Positions 42,554 through 53,270 of a stretch of 64,000 nucleotides of DNA are shown here, one piece after another. The stretch is from Streptomyces sp. V3I8 (GTDB lineage Bacteria > Actinomycetota > Actinomycetes > Streptomycetales > Streptomycetaceae), in NCBI RefSeq assembly GCF_030817535.1, contig NZ_JAUSZL010000002.1, positions 3,162,001 to 3,226,000 on the forward strand, read 5' to 3'. Below the pieces are notes generated by a model, which worked only from the letters and a program-made list of their open reading frames with translations, ran no database searches and was not told the DNA's origin. How positions within the stretch are numbered: the stretch's first letter is position 1; each line of letters opens with the position of its first letter. The position numbers were made by a program, and so were the translations under genes.

Positions 42554-44776
42554 TCACCCTCCCAAAGAACCGCCGGAGGCCAACCGCTCCTGCTCCTCCT
42601 CGACAATCCGCCGAGCGATGGCCCCGTCGGAAACATCCACCGCGTCCGGCGAAGCCTCGGCCACATCGCTGCGCCGCGCGTACACATCGAAGAGCCGGTC
42701 CTTGCTCTCCAGAATCCGCAGCAACCGGTCGTCCACGGAATCCGTCGCCAGCATCCGGTGCACCTGGACCGACCGGACCTGCCCCATCCGATGCGCACGC
42801 GCGACGGCCTGATGCTCCAGCGTCGGCTTGACCTGCGGCTCGCACAGGATCACCACGGACGCGGCCTGCAGATTCAGCCCCACCCCGCCGGCCTCGATCT
42901 GGCAGAGCAGCACCGCGTGCCCCTGCGCATCCGCGAACTCGTCGACCATCTGCTGCCGCCGGGCGGCCGGGACCCCGCCCGCGACCGGCCCCACCACCGC
43001 CTCGCCCAGCACCCCCCGCACGGTGGCGAGCACATCCCGGAAATAGGAGAAGACGACGACCTTCACCTCATTGGCGGCGGCCTCCGCGATCAGCTCCCGC
43101 ACCCGCTGCAGCTTCGCCGACTTCTCCGCGTGCACGTACGCGGCCCTGCGCATCGCCATGAAGTTCCCCGCGGCGACGGCCTCCCGGTAGGCGTCCTGGT
43201 CGGCGGCGCTGAACTCCTCCCACTCGTCGACCTGGACCAGCGCGGGGAGTTCGGTGAGTACGTCCTGCTGGTTGCGCCGCAGGTAGGCGGGGGCGACGGA
43301 CCTGCGGAAGGTGTGCGGCCCCGCGACGACGTCGCTGCCCTGGATCTTCGGCACCAGCTCGGGCCGGAGGTAGCGGACGAGCGTACGGAACTCCTCGACC
43401 CGGTTCTCCATCGGCGTACCCGTGAGGAACAGGACGCGCTCGCAGCGGTCGGTCCAGCGCGCGACGGCACGGGAGCGGCGGGCCTGCGGATTCTTGACGT
43501 AGTGGGCCTCGTCGACGACGAGCGCGGCGGGGGCGTCCAGCGGATGCCGCTCGGCCTTCCTCGGGTCGGGCAGGCTGTGCAGCACGTCGAAGGTGGTGAC
43601 GGCGACCCCGCCGCGCTCGCGCCACTCGGCGTACGCGTCCAGCCGGTCGGGGCCGTGCACGGGCACCGCGCGCAGGGTGCTGCGGGTCCCGATCTCGCGC
43701 GTCCAGTTGATGAGTACGCTCGCCGGGCACACCACCAGGAAGTGCCGGTGCCCGTCGGCGGCGAGGTGCGCGAGGACCGCGATGGCCTGGATCGTCTTGC
43801 CGAGCCCCATCTCGTCACCGAGGACCACCCGGCGCTGGGCGAGCGCGAACCGCGCGCCGAAGGACTGGTAGCCGCGCAGTGAGACCCGGCGGTGGGTGTC
43901 GTCGAGTCCCTGGGCGTGCACCCGGTCGGCGACCTCCGCCGGCAGGAAGCCCTCGGACGCCTCGACGTCGGGCGCGCTGCCGGCGATCTCGGCGAGCTGG
44001 CTGTAGTACTCCGCGGACCGCAGCTCGAAGTCCACCCACGCCTCGGCGTCGGACGCGGACTCCCGCAGCAGGTCGGTGGAGGCCTGCGTGAGCAGCATCG
44101 GTACGCCCTTGGAGACGGCGTCGGCGACGAGTGCCCGTATCTCGGCCGCCGCCGCGAGCGCGCTCTCCCGCGCGACCCTGCCCAGCAGCGCCATGCGCAG
44201 CCGGCCGGTGGCGGGCCGGGCCACCGGCAGGAGCGCCGTGAGCCTGCGCTCCAGTCCCCCGGCGGCGTCCACGGCCCGCCGCAGATCGGGCCCGGCCCCG
44301 ACGATCCGCCGCAACGCGATGACCAGGGCGGTGGTCCGCGGCTCCGGATGGTCGACGTCGATGCGTACGGACACGGTCTCCTCAAGGGCCCGGGCGAGCT
44401 GCCGGGCGGCGGCGAGCGCCTGGTCGGCGGTCTGCGCCCCGACGCCCGGTATCTGCCGCAGCTCGTGCCGGCCGGCCTCGAACACCGGCCGTACGCTGCC
44501 GAATCCGGCGTTCTCCAGCGCCCCGAGCCGCAGCCGCCCCTCGGTGACGTCCTTCAGCCGGGCGACCGGAATTCCTTCGAGCTCCTGGGCGACCAGCTCG
44601 GCGAGGATCGGCGCGAGGGCGGCCCGTACCTGCTCCAGCGCACGCCGGTGATCGGCGAGGACCCCTTGCGCGAGCCCGACGAGCCGCTCCCCCCGGGCGA
44701 CCACCTCCCGGGCCCGCCGCCCCACACCCACGGCTCCTCCGGCCGCCCTCTCGCCCCCGCCCGCGTCCTCCACCAT
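42554..44776 (-). CDS. SNF2-family DEAD/DEAH helicase-like ATPase
   Basis: A 740-residue Snf2-type protein. ATG 44776 has GAGGGG six bases upstream. The N-terminal third includes a helix-hairpin-helix-like stretch (LRQIPGVGAQTADQALAAAR). The motor has motif I DEMGLGKTIQAIA, motif II VVDEAHYVKN, motif III LFLTGTPMENR, and the C-terminal half KVVVFSYFRD, QIEAGGVGLNLQAA and RAHRMGQVRSVQVHRM. It is probably a DNA-translocating repair or remodelling enzyme. No nuclease or methylase lies nearby. Confidence 0.92.
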   Translation of the reverse strand: MVEDAGGGERAAGGAVGVGRRAREVVARGERLVGLAQGVLADHRRALEQVRAALAPILAELVAQELEGIPVARLKDVTEGRLRLGALENAGFGSVRPVFEAGRHELRQIPGVGAQTADQALAAARQLARALEETVSVRIDVDHPEPRTTALVIALRRIVGAGPDLRRAVDAAGGLERRLTALLPVARPATGRLRMALLGRVARESALAAAAEIRALVADAVSKGVPMLLTQASTDLLRESASDAEAWVDFELRSAEYYSQLAEIAGSAPDVEASEGFLPAEVADRVHAQGLDDTHRRVSLRGYQSFGARFALAQRRVVLGDEMGLGKTIQAIAVLAHLAADGHRHFLVVCPASVLINWTREIGTRSTLRAVPVHGPDRLDAYAEWRERGGVAVTTFDVLHSLPDPRKAERHPLDAPAALVVDEAHYVKNPQARRSRAVARWTDRCERVLFLTGTPMENRVEEFRTLVRYLRPELVPKIQGSDVVAGPHTFRRSVAPAYLRRNQQDVLTELPALVQVDEWEEFSAADQDAYREAVAAGNFMAMRRAAYVHAEKSAKLQRVRELIAEAAANEVKVVVFSYFRDVLATVRGVLGEAVVGPVAGGVPAARRQQMVDEFADAQGHAVLLCQIEAGGVGLNLQAASVVILCEPQVKPTLEHQAVARAHRMGQVRSVQVHRMLATDSVDDRLLRILESKDRLFDVYARRSDVAEASPDAVDVSDGAIARRIVEEEQERLASGGSLGG

Positions 44777-44991
44777 GGAACCCCTCATACCCCGCCCACC
44801 CCGATCGACCGGCATCCTTCCACGCCCCACTGACAGCGCGGAGGCAGCCGACCGAGGCGCTCTCCCCGCCTTGTCCCCCGTCAGAGCTACGCGCAGGTGT
44901 CCACCGAGCGGTGACGACTCCCGGCCGCCGGATCCATAGCTTTCTCCTCAGCCCGCGGCGCCCGGACCGCGGCTCTGGTACGGGAGTGTTC

Positions 44992-45831
44992 ATGAGGCTG
45001 GTCTGGCAACTTCTGGCGGTCGTGGCGGTCGCCTTCGTCGGCGGGCAGGCGGTGGCCGCGGCGGAGGACATGCCGTGGGTGCAGCTGGTCGTCGGCGTAC
45101 CGGCAGCCGTGCTCGCGGTCCTCGTCTACCGGTGGGTGGTGGGACGGACCGAGCGCCGCCCGGTGACCGAACTGGCCCTGGCGGACGCCCCGGCCGCGCT
45201 GGGCCGCGGCACCCTGATCGGCGCGGCGCTGTTCGGGGCCGTCGTCGTCAACCTCCTCACCGCCGGGTACTACGAGGTCGACGGGATCGGCTCGGTGCCG
45301 GGCGCGGCGGGGCTGGTCGGCTTCATGGCCGCCGCCGCGGTGACGGAGGAACTGCTGTTCCGCGGCGTCCTGTTCCGCATCACGGAGGAGCGCACCGGCA
45401 CCTGGATCGCGCTCGTGCTGACCGGCACGCTGTTCGGCCTGGTCCACCTGCTCAACCCCGACGCCGGTGCGTGGGGCGCCGTCGCCATCGCGATCGAGGC
45501 CGGCGGCATGCTCACCGCCGCGTACGTCGCCACCCGCAAGCTGTGGCTGCCGATCGGTCTGCACTTCGGCTGGAACTACGCCGCGGGCGGCGTCTTCAGC
45601 ACCGAGGTCTCGGGCAACGACACCCCCCAGGGCCTGCTGGACTCCACGACCTCGGGCCCGACGCCGCTCACCGGTGGCGACTTCGGCCCGGAGGGCAGCG
45701 TGTACTCGGTGCTGTTCTGCGTCCTGGCGACCGTCGTGTTCATGTGGCTGGCCCGCCGGCGCGGCCACGTGGTGCCCCGCGGTGGACACACCGCCGGGCG
45801 GCCCGGCACCGCCGCTACACTCCCCCGATGA
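44992..45831 (+). CDS. CPBP intramembrane metalloprotease (Rce1/Abi family)
   Basis: A 279-residue membrane protein from ATG 44992 behind GGGAG; a frame back to 44911 is less likely. Seven or so hydrophobic segments are visible. The active-site motif is TEELLFRGVLFR (EExxxR) near residue 117, with the second motif FGLVHLLNP and the third HFGWNYAAG, giving the expected Glu and His residues. It may cleave or modify a membrane partner. The kinase gene overlaps it as ATGA. Confidence 0.9.
   Translation: MRLVWQLLAVVAVAFVGGQAVAAAEDMPWVQLVVGVPAAVLAVLVYRWVVGRTERRPVTELALADAPAALGRGTLIGAALFGAVVVNLLTAGYYEVDGIGSVPGAAGLVGFMAAAAVTEELLFRGVLFRITEERTGTWIALVLTGTLFGLVHLLNPDAGAWGAVAIAIEAGGMLTAAYVATRKLWLPIGLHFGWNYAAGGVFSTEVSGNDTPQGLLDSTTSGPTPLTGGDFGPEGSVYSVLFCVLATVVFMWLARRRGHVVPRGGHTAGRPGTAATLPR
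45816..45821 (+). promoter_or_regulatory. -10 box inside the CPBP gene, before the kinase start
   Basis: TACACT lies at -12 to -7 of the kinase ATG 45828 and within the end of the CPBP reading frame. Confidence 0.4.
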
Positions 45832-47054
45832 TCGGACTGGCAACCAGATGGGTGACCAAGCTGGTGACCGGACTGCCGGTCGGACCGGTGACCAGGCTTC
45901 GTCGGGTCCTGGAGCGGTGGCGGCGTTCCGACGTCACCGTCCGGGACCTCCCGCTCGGGCTGTTGTTCCTCGCCACGCTGCTTCTGCCGTCGTTCCACGG
46001 GACGCAGATCGGCACCGTGCCGAGCCGTCCCTTCGACGCGACGGCCGTGCTGACCGTGGCCCTCGAAAGCCTCCCGCTCGCCGTGCGCAGGCGGTGGCCG
46101 GCCCTCTGTCTCGCCCTGGTGTCCCTCGGCTTCGCCGTCGACCAGATCCGCGGCTACCACTCGTTCGCGAACACCGCGCTGCCCATCGCACTGCTCAGCG
46201 CCGGAGCCCACCTGGAACGGCACCGGCGTATCGCCGCGGTCCTCTTCTCCCTGGCGTACGTGCCCTTCGCCGTCGCCCTCCACCGGCTCCGGGTGGGCGA
46301 ACCGGTGAGTGAGTTCGTGACGTTCTACCTGGCGATGGCCCTCGCGTGGGGGATCGGGTCGTGGCTGCGCTCCACCCGGGTGACGGACGCCGAACGCCGC
46401 CTGCGCATCGCGGAGGACACCCGCACCGCCGAACGCACCCGGATCGCCCGCGAGCTCCATGACGTCGTCACCCACCACGTGACGGCGATGGTCGTCCAGG
46501 CCGAGGCGGCGCGCTACCTCACCGCCTCGCCCGAGCGCCTGGACCAGAGCCTGACCGCCGTCACCGACACCGGCCGCCGGGCCATCACCGACCTGCGGCA
46601 CCTGCTCGACCTGCTCAACCCCGACCACGGCGTCCAGCAGGGCGGCGAGGCCAGGACGCCGCCCGCCGGCAGGCTGCTCACGCTCGTCGAGCAGACGCGC
46701 CGGGCCGGGCAGCCGGTGGAGTTCACCGAGGAGGGCACGCCGGCCGAGTCGACCGGCAGCGCCGAACTCGTCGCCTACCGGGTCGTACAGGAAGCCCTCA
46801 CCAACGCCCTCAAGTACGCGCACGGCAGCCGCACCTCGGTCCGGGTGCGGCACGCCCGCAGGGAGATCACCGTGGAGGTCAGCACGGACGGCGACGGCTC
46901 CGGCTCACGGACCGGGTCCCCGGGCGGAAGCGGCCGGGGCCTGGCCGGCCTGCGCGAACGGGTCGACGTCCTGGGCGGCGACTTCACCGCGGCACCGGGG
47001 ACGACCGGCGGCTTCGTGGTACGGGCACGCATCCCGGCCGGAGTTCTTTCATGA
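45828..47054 (+). CDS. two-component sensor histidine kinase (NarL-partner type)
   Basis: A 408-residue kinase. About four or five hydrophobic segments lie between residues 35 and 185. HisKA_3 follows with the phospho-His in ARELHDVVTHHVTAMVVQAE near residue 213. The ATPase domain has the N box VVQEALTNALKYAHG and G2 GSGRGLAGLRERVDVLGG; the G1 region is loose (STDGDGSGS). It probably phosphorylates the response regulator encoded next, which overlaps as ATGA. Confidence 0.92.
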   Translation: MIGLATRWVTKLVTGLPVGPVTRLRRVLERWRRSDVTVRDLPLGLLFLATLLLPSFHGTQIGTVPSRPFDATAVLTVALESLPLAVRRRWPALCLALVSLGFAVDQIRGYHSFANTALPIALLSAGAHLERHRRIAAVLFSLAYVPFAVALHRLRVGEPVSEFVTFYLAMALAWGIGSWLRSTRVTDAERRLRIAEDTRTAERTRIARELHDVVTHHVTAMVVQAEAARYLTASPERLDQSLTAVTDTGRRAITDLRHLLDLLNPDHGVQQGGEARTPPAGRLLTLVEQTRRAGQPVEFTEEGTPAESTGSAELVAYRVVQEALTNALKYAHGSRTSVRVRHARREITVEVSTDGDGSGSRTGSPGGSGRGLAGLRERVDVLGGDFTAAPGTTGGFVVRARIPAGVLS

Positions 47055-47719
47055 CGTCCCCGACCGCCCCGATCCGGGTCCTGGTCTGCGACGACCAGGT
47101 ACTGATCCGCACCGGCCTGGTGACGATCATCGACGCCCAGCCCGACCTGGAGGTGGCGGGTGAGTGCGGCGACGGGCGGACGGCGGTCGACCTCGCCGCC
47201 CGGGTCCACCCGGACGTGGTGGTGATGGACGTGCGCATGCCGGTGCTCGACGGCATCGAGGCCACCCGCCTGCTGGCCGGCGCGGGCGTGCCGAACCCCG
47301 TCAAGGTGCTCGTGGTGACCACGTTCAACCTGGACGAGTACGTCTACGAGGCGCTGCGCGCGGGCGCGAGCGGCTTCCTGCTGAAGGACGCCCCGCCGGA
47401 CCGGCTCCTGCACGGCATCCGCACGGTGGGCACGGGCGCGGCCCTGCTGGACCCGGAGGTCACGCGCCGCCTGGTGGGCAGATACGCGTCCCGCATCCGC
47501 CCGACGGACACCACGCCCTCCGACATCCCCCTGACCCCCCGCGAACTGGAGGTCCTGCGCCTGATCGCAAATGGCCTCTCCAACAGCGAGATAGCCACGG
47601 CCCTGGTCATCAGCCCGGAAACGGTGAAGACCTTCGTCTCCCGCATCCTGACGAAGCTCAACCTCAGGGACCGCGTCCAGGCGGTGGTGTACGCGTACCG
47701 GCGGGGGCTGGTGACGTAA
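47051..47719 (+). CDS. LuxR/NarL-type response regulator
   Basis: A 222-residue regulator. The receiver domain has the acidic pair DDQ near residue 14 and the phospho-Asp in VVMDVRMP near residue 59, then Thr in VVTTFN and Lys in LLKDAPP. The C-terminal LuxR helix-turn-helix is LTPRELEVLRLIANGLSNSE and PETVKTFVSRILTKL. GGAGT precedes the ATG. It is the last gene of the CPBP-kinase-regulator operon. Confidence 0.94.
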   Translation: MTSPTAPIRVLVCDDQVLIRTGLVTIIDAQPDLEVAGECGDGRTAVDLAARVHPDVVVMDVRMPVLDGIEATRLLAGAGVPNPVKVLVVTTFNLDEYVYEALRAGASGFLLKDAPPDRLLHGIRTVGTGAALLDPEVTRRLVGRYASRIRPTDTTPSDIPLTPRELEVLRLIANGLSNSEIATALVISPETVKTFVSRILTKLNLRDRVQAVVYAYRRGLVT

Positions 47720-47783
47720 GCGGATCCCCGGGGCCGTCCCGGCAACCCGCGGGACCGCCACGCACTCCGACGAGAACAGGCAA

Positions 47784-47807
47784 GGGTCAGACCCGAAGGC
47801 CTGACCC
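47784..47807. terminator. weak hairpin between response regulator and ychF
   Basis: GGGTCAG / CTGACCC stem of 7 bp with a 10-base loop between convergent genes. Confidence 0.45.
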
Positions 47808-47863
47808 CTGACCTGGGTTTCCTTGACCTGACCAGCCACTTCGGCCGATCAAGGAATCAGCCG

Positions 47864-48952
<1,089 letters not shown>

Positions 48953-49164
48953 GTTGCGACTTCCCGTACGTGAGGGTGTGGGGGCGGGCGGGGGCCGGGA
49001 CCACGAGGACCGGGCTCGGACGGGCCCGCGTCCTCCACTGCGTGACGCGCGGGCCGATCCACCAGTCTACGGCGTGCGGCACCTCCCACCGGCGACGTAT
49101 CGAACGCTTGGCCAAGCTCGGCCAAAGCGCGTGTCCCGACGCCCATTCCACACATAACCCGACC

Positions 49165-49170
49165 TAAGTT
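49165..49170 (+). promoter_or_regulatory. -10 box of leaderless DUF6542 gene
   Basis: TAAGTT at -12 to -7 of GTG 49177, with no ribosome binding site. Confidence 0.5.
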
Positions 49171-49176
49171 GGACCA

Positions 49177-49782
49177 GTGGAGCAACACAGAACGCGTCCT
49201 CCCCAGTCACGGCCGTCACGCGGCGGCACTCCCCTCCCCCCGCAGGCCGGACGCGGCGGCACCCGTACGGCCCGGCAGGCAGGCGCCCGGTCCGGAACCA
49301 GGTCCGGGGCCAAGGCCGCGACCAGGGCCGGGGCCGGTGTCCCGCGGGCCTGCGCGCCCGTCTCACCGCTCGTGCAGGCGGTGCGCCGGTTCCCGAACCC
49401 CCGGCTCACCGGGCTGGGCAGCGGGCTGTTCTGCACCGCGTCGATGTTCACGCTGGCCTGCCTGGTCCAGCTGCTCTTCGGGGCGTCGATCGTCGTCTAC
49501 GGAGTGCTGTTCCTGCCGGTCTGCGCGCTGACCGCGGTGTGGGTGCGGCGGGCCGACCTGGTCACCGCGGTCGTCGCCGTACCGATCGCCTTCGCCGTCG
49601 GCCTCCTGCCGATCGCGGACAGCGACGGCGGCTTCGGCGGCCGGCTGATGGGACTCGTCACCGCTCTCGCGATGCACGCGGGGTGGCTGTACGGGGGAAC
49701 GCTGGTGGCCGGGGTCATCGTGACCGTCCGCAAGGCGCGGATGATGACCCGCAAGGCCGCACAGCGACGCCGTACGGCCTGA
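49177..49782 (+). CDS. DUF6542 membrane protein
   Basis: A 201-residue protein. Residues 1-65 are basic and Ala/Gly/Arg-rich. Four hydrophobic segments follow ([56 protein letters not shown] and [20 protein letters not shown]). The C-terminus is positively charged ([17 protein letters not shown]). The function is unknown. It is divergent from ychF and convergent with ppgK. Confidence 0.8.
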   Translation: MEQHRTRPPQSRPSRGGTPLPPQAGRGGTRTARQAGARSGTRSGAKAATRAGAGVPRACAPVSPLVQAVRRFPNPRLTGLGSGLFCTASMFTLACLVQLLFGASIVVYGVLFLPVCALTAVWVRRADLVTAVVAVPIAFAVGLLPIADSDGGFGGRLMGLVTALAMHAGWLYGGTLVAGVIVTVRKARMMTRKAAQRRRTA

Positions 49783-49885
49783 AGGCGGTCATCCATCCGG
49801 AGACCTCGGCCCGGACTCGGACCTGGACCTGGACCTGGACCCGGTCGTCACCCGCAGACCTGGTCCGGCCCGTCGGCCGGAGCAC

Positions 49886-50632
49886 CTACTTCGTCTGCGC
49901 CGCCCGCATCGCCGCGCCCACGATCCCCGCGTTGTTCTGCAGCTGGGCCGGCACGATCTCCGCCTTGATGCCCTCGATCAGCGGCAGGAACTTCTGCGCC
50001 TTGCGGCTGACACCGCCGCCGATGATGAACAGCTCCGGCGAGAAGAGCATCTCCACGTGGGCGAGGTACTTCTGGACGCGGTGCGCCCAGTGCTCCCAGG
50101 AGAGGTCGTGGTCCTCCTTGGCCTTCGTGGAGGCGTGCTTCTCCGCGTCGTGGCCGTTCAACTCGAGGTGGCCCAGCTCCGTGTTCGGAACGAGGGTGCC
50201 GTCCACGAAGAGGGCGCTGCCGATCCCCGTACCGAAGGTGAGGAGGAAGACCGTGCCCCGGCGGCCCTTGCCGGCGCCGAACTCCATCTCCGCGACGCCC
50301 GCCGCGTCCGCGTCGTTCAGCACGGTCACCGGGAGGCCGCCCAGGCGGTCGCCGAGCAGGGCGCGCGCGTCGGTGTCGATCCAGGCCTTGTCCACATTGG
50401 CCGCGGTACGGATGGTGGAGCCGCCGGTGACCACGCCGGGGAAGGTGATCCCGACCGGGCCCGTCCAGCCGAAGTGGCCGACGACCTCCTTCACCCCGTC
50501 CGCCACCGCGTCGGGTGTCGCCGGGTGCGGCGTGAGCACCTTGCAGCGCTCCTCCGCCAGGTCGCCCCGGTCCAGGTCCACGGGAGCGCCCTTGATCCCT
50601 GATCCACCGATGTCCACGCCGAAGATCTGCAT
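49886..50632 (-). CDS. ppgK: polyphosphate glucokinase
   Basis: A 248-residue ROK-family kinase that makes glucose 6-phosphate using polyphosphate or ATP. The N-terminal phosphate loop is [13 protein letters not shown], the glucose site is in [17 protein letters not shown], and ELGHLELNG and [16 protein letters not shown] follow the actinobacterial PpgK pattern. TAACGT at -12 to -7 suggests its own leaderless promoter only 29 bases after the ispH stop. Confidence 0.94.
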   Translation of the reverse strand: MQIFGVDIGGSGIKGAPVDLDRGDLAEERCKVLTPHPATPDAVADGVKEVVGHFGWTGPVGITFPGVVTGGSTIRTAANVDKAWIDTDARALLGDRLGGLPVTVLNDADAAGVAEMEFGAGKGRRGTVFLLTFGTGIGSALFVDGTLVPNTELGHLELNGHDAEKHASTKAKEDHDLSWEHWAHRVQKYLAHVEMLFSPELFIIGGGVSRKAQKFLPLIEGIKAEIVPAQLQNNAGIVGAAMRAAQTK

Positions 50633-50638
50633 GGCTCC

Positions 50639-50644
50639 ACGTTA
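50639..50644 (-). promoter_or_regulatory. -10 box of leaderless ppgK promoter
   Basis: TAACGT on the minus strand at -12 to -7 of ATG 50632, inside the ispH-ppgK gap. Confidence 0.5.
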
Positions 50645-50661
50645 CTTCGGGAGACGGACCG

Positions 50662-51669
50662 TCACGCGCCCGAGGGGGTGGTTCCGGTGCGCTCCGCGAC
50701 CAGGGCGGCGGCCTCCGCGCGCAGATCGCGGCGCAGCTCCTTGGGCAGCGAGAACGTGATGGACTCCTCGGCCGCCTTGACCAGTTCGACGTCCTCGAAG
50801 CCGTGGGTGGTGAGGTACTCCAGGACCTGCTCGACGAGGATCTCCGGCACCGAGGCACCGGAGGTGACGCCCACCGTCGTGACGCCCTCCAGCCAGCTCG
50901 CGTCGATCTCGTCGGCGAAGTCCACCAGGTACGCCTCCCGCGCGCCCGCGAGCTTGGCGACCTCGACGAGCCGTACGGAGTTGGAGGAGTTGCGCGAGCC
51001 GACCACGATGACGAGGTCCGCCTGCTCACCCATCTGCTTCACCGCGAGCTGACGGTTCTGCGTGGCGTAGCAGATGTCGTCGCTCGGCGGGGAGATGAGC
51101 TGCGGGAACTTCTCCTTGAGGGCGTCCACCGTCTCCATGGTCTCGTCGACCGACAGCGTCGTCTGGGAGAGCCAGACGACCCTGGACGGGTCGCGGACCT
51201 CGACCTTGGCCACGTCGCCGGGGCCGTCGACCAGCGTGATGTGGTCGGGCGCCTCACCGGACGTGCCGATGACCTCCTCGTGGCCCTCGTGGCCGATGAG
51301 GAGGATGTCGTAGTCCTCGTCCGCGAACCGGACGGCTTCCTTGTGGACCTTGGTGACCAGCGGGCACGTCGCGTCGATGGTGGCGAGCCGGCCGGCCGCG
51401 GCCTCGTCGTGGACGACCGGGGCGACGCCGTGCGCCGAGAACATGACGATGGACCCCTCGGGGACCTCCGCCGTCCGTTCGACGAAGATCGCACCCTTCT
51501 TCTCCAGGGTCTGCACGACGTATTTGTTGTGGACGATCTCATGGCGGACGTAGATCGGGGCCCCGTACTGCTCCAGGGCCTTCTCGACGGCGATCACGGC
51601 ACGGTCGACTCCCGCGCAGTAGCCACGGGGGGCGGCGAGCAGGACGCGGCGGCCGGTCGAAGCAGTCAT
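50662..51669 (-). CDS. ispH: 4-hydroxy-3-methylbut-2-enyl diphosphate reductase
   Basis: The last enzyme of the MEP isoprenoid pathway, giving IPP and DMAPP. It is 335 residues long. The three Cys that hold the iron-sulfur cluster are in [13 protein letters not shown] (about residue 18), [13 protein letters not shown] and [34 protein letters not shown] and [16 protein letters not shown] complete the active site. TACGAT at -12 to -7 indicates a leaderless mRNA. Confidence 0.96.
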   Translation of the reverse strand: MTASTGRRVLLAAPRGYCAGVDRAVIAVEKALEQYGAPIYVRHEIVHNKYVVQTLEKKGAIFVERTAEVPEGSIVMFSAHGVAPVVHDEAAAGRLATIDATCPLVTKVHKEAVRFADEDYDILLIGHEGHEEVIGTSGEAPDHITLVDGPGDVAKVEVRDPSRVVWLSQTTLSVDETMETVDALKEKFPQLISPPSDDICYATQNRQLAVKQMGEQADLVIVVGSRNSSNSVRLVEVAKLAGAREAYLVDFADEIDASWLEGVTTVGVTSGASVPEILVEQVLEYLTTHGFEDVELVKAAEESITFSLPKELRRDLRAEAAALVAERTGTTPSGA

Positions 51670-51675
51670 GCCCCC

Positions 51676-51681
51676 ATCGTA
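51676..51681 (-). promoter_or_regulatory. -10 box of leaderless ispH promoter
   Basis: TACGAT on the minus strand at -12 to -7 of ATG 51669. Confidence 0.55.
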
Positions 51682-51728
51682 AGGGTGCGCCCAGGAGGTC
51701 GGGGATCACCTCTTTGGGGACACTGACC

Positions 51729-51770
51729 GGAGAGCGAAGAGCAGAGAGCGGAGAACGGAGAACGGAGAGC
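51729..51770. repeat. six tandem purine heptamers
   Basis: Six uninterrupted 7-bp units of consensus GGAGARC (GGAGAGC, GAAGAGC, AGAGAGC, GGAGAAC, GGAGAAC, GGAGAGC) between the divergent ispH and APC permease genes. The strand is purine apart from the C closing each unit. Confidence 0.85.
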
Positions 51771-51821
51771 TGGGCGCGGGAAGCGGGAGGGGCGGACACG
51801 GCACGACTCTCGGAGGCACGG

Positions 51822-53237
51822 ATGTCCCACTCGGAACCACCGGCCGGCGCGGCCGACGGGAAACAGGGCCCCGCGGAACAGGGGCACGCGGAACAGGGGC
51901 ACGGGGAACAAGAACTGCGGCGCAGTCTCGGCTTCCGTGACCTGGTCGTGTACGGGCTGCTGTTCATCGCCCCCATGGCACCGGTCGGTGTCTTCGGCAC
52001 CCTCGACGCCAAGTCCCACGGGGCGGTCGCGCTGGTCTACGTCGTCGCCACGGTCGCGATGGCGTTCACCGCCTTCAGTTACGCGCAGATGGTGCGGGTC
52101 GTCCCCCGGGCGGGCTCGGTGTTCGCCTACGCGCGCGTGGGGCTCGGCAGGGAGGCGGGGTTCGTCGCCGGCTGGATGGCGATGCTGGACTACCTCCTCA
52201 TCCCGGCGGTGGCGTACCTCTTCTCCGGGATCGCCATGAACTCCCTGGTCCCCGGCGTCTCCCGGTGGGTGTGGACGGCGGTCGCGGTCGTCGTCACGAC
52301 GCTGCTGAACCTGTGGGGCGTACGGACCGCCGCGCGCGTCGGTTTCCTCGTGCTCGCGCTGGAGGTCGTGGTCCTGCTCGTCTTCGTCGTGTCGGCGGTC
52401 GTGGTCCTCGCGCGCGACGGGGCGCAGCGGGGGTGGCTGTCGCCCCTCGCCGGGGACGGCTCCCAGGGGGCGTTCGCCCTGTCCGCGGTGCTCGGCGGCG
52501 TGTCGATCGCCGTGCTGTCGTACCTCGGTTTCGACGCGATCGCCTCCTTCGCGGAGGAGGTCACCGGTGGTTCGGAGAAGGTCGCGCGGGCGGTGCTGTT
52601 CTGTCTCGCCCTCGCCGGTGTGCTGTTCGTCGCGCAGGCGTACCTGATCGCCCTGCTGGAGCCGGTGTCGTCGGCGCAGCTCGCCGCGGATCCGGTCGGG
52701 CAGGGGTCGGCGTTCTACGACGCCGTGGACGCCTCGGTCGGTACCTGGCTGCACGACCTGGTGGCGGTGAGCAAGGCGATCGGGGCGGCGTTCGCCGCGC
52801 TGGCCGGGCAGGCGGCGGCGGGGCGGCTGCTGTTCGCGATGTCCCGGGAGCGGCGGCTGCCGCGGGCGCTGTCCCGGACGGACTCCGGGGTGCCGCGGGC
52901 CGCGCTGGTCTGCGCCGCCGTGATCACCCTGGTGGCGGCGGTGTGGGCCGCGCGGCGGGACGACGGGATGGACCGTCTGGTGTCGGTGGTCGACATCGGG
53001 GCGCTGACCGCCTTCACGCTGCTGCACGCGAGCGTGGTGGGGTGGTTCGCCGTGCGGCGGCGGGGCGGGCCCGTGGTGTGGTGGCGGCATGTGCTGGTGC
53101 CCGTCGTGGGAGCGGGGATCACCGTGCTGGTGATCCTCGAGGCGTCCGGGGCGGCGCAGGTGGTGGGGGCGGTGTGGTTCGTGGTGGGGGTGGTGGTGCT
53201 GGTGGTTCAGCGGGGGCGGGCGCCCGCGGCGGGCTGA
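51822..53237 (+). CDS. APC-superfamily amino acid permease
   Basis: A 471-residue transporter with about 12 hydrophobic segments. ATG 51822 has GGAGG five bases upstream. After a polar N-terminus, LGFRDLVVYGLLFIAPMAPV begins helix 1 of the APC fold, and YAQMVRVVPRAGSVFAYARV is the conserved helix 2-3 region. FDAIASFAEEVTGGSEKVAR is the helix 6/8 region typical of the family. It probably imports amino acids or amines. The substrate is unknown. Confidence 0.9.
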   Translation: MSHSEPPAGAADGKQGPAEQGHAEQGHGEQELRRSLGFRDLVVYGLLFIAPMAPVGVFGTLDAKSHGAVALVYVVATVAMAFTAFSYAQMVRVVPRAGSVFAYARVGLGREAGFVAGWMAMLDYLLIPAVAYLFSGIAMNSLVPGVSRWVWTAVAVVVTTLLNLWGVRTAARVGFLVLALEVVVLLVFVVSAVVVLARDGAQRGWLSPLAGDGSQGAFALSAVLGGVSIAVLSYLGFDAIASFAEEVTGGSEKVARAVLFCLALAGVLFVAQAYLIALLEPVSSAQLAADPVGQGSAFYDAVDASVGTWLHDLVAVSKAIGAAFAALAGQAAAGRLLFAMSRERRLPRALSRTDSGVPRAALVCAAVITLVAAVWAARRDDGMDRLVSVVDIGALTAFTLLHASVVGWFAVRRRGGPVVWWRHVLVPVVGAGITVLVILEASGAAQVVGAVWFVVGVVVLVVQRGRAPAAG

Positions 53238-53270
53238 GCCGGGTTTTCGGGGTGGCCGGGCGTGTCGGGT

